64,000 nucleotides of DNA, from contig NC_021237.1 in the NCBI RefSeq assembly GCF_000397205.1, positions 249,001-313,000 of the forward strand, in the 5' to 3' direction. Positions within the stretch are counted from its first letter, which is position 1, and the number at the start of each line of letters is the position of its first letter. Made by a program: the position numbers and the translations under genes. This document shows, piece after piece, positions 62,237 through 64,000 of the stretch. This DNA comes from Pseudomonas protegens CHA0. Its GTDB lineage: Bacteria; Pseudomonadota; Gammaproteobacteria; Pseudomonadales; Pseudomonadaceae. Below the pieces are notes generated by a model. The model made no database searches, was not told the origin of the DNA, and saw only the letters and a program-made list of their open reading frames with translations.

Positions 62237-62557
62237 ATGTCCAATTTCATCTCCAATTTGCTGAGCACTCTGAGCTTCTCAGAGAAAAAACAGGCGGCGG
62301 TCGAACTCAACGAGGACAGCATCAAGCATTGGCTGGTGCAGAAGATGGGCGCGCTCTTGAAGATCGATCCTTCCCAGGTCGATACCGCCCGCAGCTTCGA
62401 GTCCTACGGCCTCGATTCGCTGGTAGCGGTGAAAGTGGCGGGTGACCTGGAGAAGTTCATGGAGCAGCGCCTGTCGCCGGCCCTGCTGTTCGAATACTCC
62501 AGCATCGATGACCTGTCCAAATACCTGGCCAATGAACTGACCACATCCGAAGTTTGA
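62237..62557 (+). CDS. Acyl carrier protein
   Basis: 106 aa. The phosphopantetheine Ser is S61 in YGLDSLVAV. The N-terminus is about 28 residues longer than a fatty-acid-synthesis ACP (FISNLLSTLSFSEKKQAAVE) and may dock the ligase or desaturases. It carries the chain through the desaturations. It lies between desaturase 2 and the desaturase-hydrolase fusion, as in other polyyne clusters. Its ribosome site CAAGGAAGA precedes ATG 62237. Confidence 0.93.
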   Translation: MSNFISNLLSTLSFSEKKQAAVELNEDSIKHWLVQKMGALLKIDPSQVDTARSFESYGLDSLVAVKVAGDLEKFMEQRLSPALLFEYSSIDDLSKYLANELTTSEV

Positions 62558-62575
62558 CTTCGCAGGAGCTTGGCC

Positions 62576-64000
62576 ATGGCCATTGCACAGATGCCCTCGC
62601 AAAAAAACGATAAATTCAATGACCTGCTCCGACGCTCTCAGGAGATCGAGGGCCTGCGTCTGACCGACGCAATCCCCAAGCACCTGTATCAGCCGCGGGT
62701 ATGGCGCGGGATGCTCAGCTTCGTCGTCAGCTACATGCTCTACATCGGTGCCATCGTGGCGGTCGCCCACGTGCACTGGATGTTCTACCTGCCGCTGTGG
62801 CTGGTGGCGGGCCTGGGCGGCTGGGGCCTGTTCTGTGTCGCTCACGATTGCGGGCACAACTCGTTCTCGCGCAACCGCAGCTTCAACCACATCCTCGGGC
62901 ACATCGCGCTGCTGCCGTTGCTGTACCCGTTCCACGGCTGGCGCCACATGCACAACATGCACCACGCCAACACCAACAACCTGGAAATGGACGTCGACTG
63001 GCGCCCGGTGCTGCGCGTGCAATATGACGCCATGCCCTGGTGGGACAAGCTGGTCTACAGCAGCACCCGCACCTGGCTGTTCTGGCTGGGCACGGTCAAC
63101 TACCAGCGTCACTCGGGCTTCCGTCCGTCGATGTTCCACAAGCTCGAAGCGCGCAACGAAGTGCGTCGCTCGATCCTGTTCATGGTGGTGGCTGCGCTGA
63201 TCTACCTGCCGACCCTGGTCTACTTCACCGGCTTCACCGGCCTGTTCCTGTACTTCATCGCCCCGTGGCTGGCGACCCATGCCTGGTTCAGCCTGACCAC
63301 CATGATGCACCACATCAGCGACGAGACCCCGTTCCTCACCAAGGAACACTGGAGCTTCAACAGCAGCCGCCTGCTGCTGACCACCGACTACATGTACCCC
63401 AAGTGGCTGCTGTTCCTGACCCACTACATTTCGGTGCACACCGCGCACCATGTGGCGCCGATCATTCCCCACTACAACCTGCCCGAAGCCCAGGCCGCGT
63501 TGAAGACGGCCTTCCCCGGCATGGTCCGGGAAAAGCCCATGACCGTGCAGGACGTGTGGCACGTGGCGCGTAGCTGCCACCTGTACGACCCGGTGAACGG
63601 TTTCTATGAGTCCTTCGACCAACCAGCCCAGGCGGCCGGAGACCCGAGCACCCCCGGAGCCCGGGCCGCCAACGGCCCGTTGACCATGAAGCAGCAGATG
63701 CTGCGCAGCTACATGGGCGTGCTGGGATCGGTGTCGCTGGAGACCGCCGGGGCCAAGGCCACCGACCTGTTCGGCTACACCCGGGAATACATCAAGCAGC
63801 CGGACAAGGAAATGAGCCCCCTGGGCGCCCAGCGTTTCCATATCAAGGGTATCCCCGGCGTTCCCCATGGCTATCAGTGGGGCACGGGCAACCAGACCAT
63901 CCTGCTGGTCCATGGCTGGGGTGCGGACAGCCGCAGCCTGTATTCCTTCACCCGGGTCCTGCAGCGCCAGGGCTTCAAGGTCGCGACCTTCGATGCGCCA
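62576..64000 (+). CDS. Desaturase-alpha/beta hydrolase fusion (3' end outside window)
   Basis: 475 residues visible, no stop before the window end. Residues 1-340 are a third di-iron desaturase of the omega-6/omega-3 type: HDCGH (90-94), HMHNMHH (124-130) and HTAHH (about 287-291), all complete. After a Pro/Ala linker (about 330-350) a second domain begins with ILLVHGWGADSRSLYSF (about residue 441 on), the oxyanion-hole start of an alpha/beta hydrolase, probably the thioesterase that releases the product. In caryoynencin-type clusters these are usually described as separate genes. RBS AGGAG at 62563-62567. Confidence 0.9.
   Translation, partial: MAIAQMPSQKNDKFNDLLRRSQEIEGLRLTDAIPKHLYQPRVWRGMLSFVVSYMLYIGAIVAVAHVHWMFYLPLWLVAGLGGWGLFCVAHDCGHNSFSRNRSFNHILGHIALLPLLYPFHGWRHMHNMHHANTNNLEMDVDWRPVLRVQYDAMPWWDKLVYSSTRTWLFWLGTVNYQRHSGFRPSMFHKLEARNEVRRSILFMVVAALIYLPTLVYFTGFTGLFLYFIAPWLATHAWFSLTTMMHHISDETPFLTKEHWSFNSSRLLLTTDYMYPKWLLFLTHYISVHTAHHVAPIIPHYNLPEAQAALKTAFPGMVREKPMTVQDVWHVARSCHLYDPVNGFYESFDQPAQAAGDPSTPGARAANGPLTMKQQMLRSYMGVLGSVSLETAGAKATDLFGYTREYIKQPDKEMSPLGAQRFHIKGIPGVPHGYQWGTGNQTILLVHGWGADSRSLYSFTRVLQRQGFKVATFDAP

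Overview
This window looks like the chromosome of a fluorescent Pseudomonas, most likely a close relative of P. protegens. It has GC-rich codon use, many copies of the Pseudomonas REP element (GTAGGAGC-type ends around a GCCAGC/GCCGGC palindrome), a TriABC-type efflux operon, MetNIQ and SfnB/SfnR organosulfur genes, and at the right edge a polyyne-type fatty acid desaturase cluster. The species call is inference from gene content. No rRNA, tRNA, CRISPR array, prophage or insertion sequence was seen.

Layout. (1) 1-7704: sulfate-ester use: 3'-partial alkylsulfatase AtsK, a formylglycine sulfatase, a LysR regulator, a TonB-dependent receptor and an arylsulfotransferase-like protein. (2) 7768-14673: small accessory units: a SUKH protein with a coupled unknown, a lipoprotein, an XRE/DUF2975 pair, an unknown 158-aa protein, and a LysR-controlled periplasmic ankyrin/deaminase/CynX-type transporter operon. 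(3) 15185-23714: tonB-exbB-exbD, an RBBP9-like hydrolase, an SfnR-type sigma-54 activator, a MetQ-type binding protein and an amino-acid ABC transporter. (4) 23846-30561: a RecF-like ATPase and the triABC-like pump. (5) 30761-43378: a second sulfur block: methyltransferase, metNIQ, an NtaA/DszA-type flavin monooxygenase, two SfnB-family oxidoreductases, a cystine ABC transporter, D-cysteine desulfhydrase and serine acetyltransferase. (6) 43710-47793: BCCT choline-type transporter, small membrane protein, SDR and LysR. (7) 47952-54121: LacI regulator, second TonB receptor, second NtaA-type monooxygenase and an aldo/keto reductase. (8) 54217-64000: divergent EmrA/EmrB-type exporter, GlxA/AraC-type regulator, then fatty acyl-AMP ligase, two desaturases, an acyl carrier protein and a desaturase-hydrolase fusion running off the end.

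How it fits together. Blocks 1, 3, 5 and probably 7 can be read as one dispersed sulfur-scavenging programme: outer-membrane receptors energised by TonB-ExbBD bring in organosulfur compounds, ABC systems move S-containing substrates inward, AtsK, sulfatase and flavin monooxygenases release inorganic sulfur, and serine acetyltransferase supplies the acceptor for cysteine synthesis. Several of these promoters share an AT-rich AAGGAATA-like motif, which I suggest is a common sulfur-starvation (CysB-type) signal. Block 8 matches the known layout of polyyne clusters (protegencin/protegenin in P. protegens): the ligase loads a fatty acid on the carrier protein, the desaturases introduce triple bonds, and the hydrolase releases the product.
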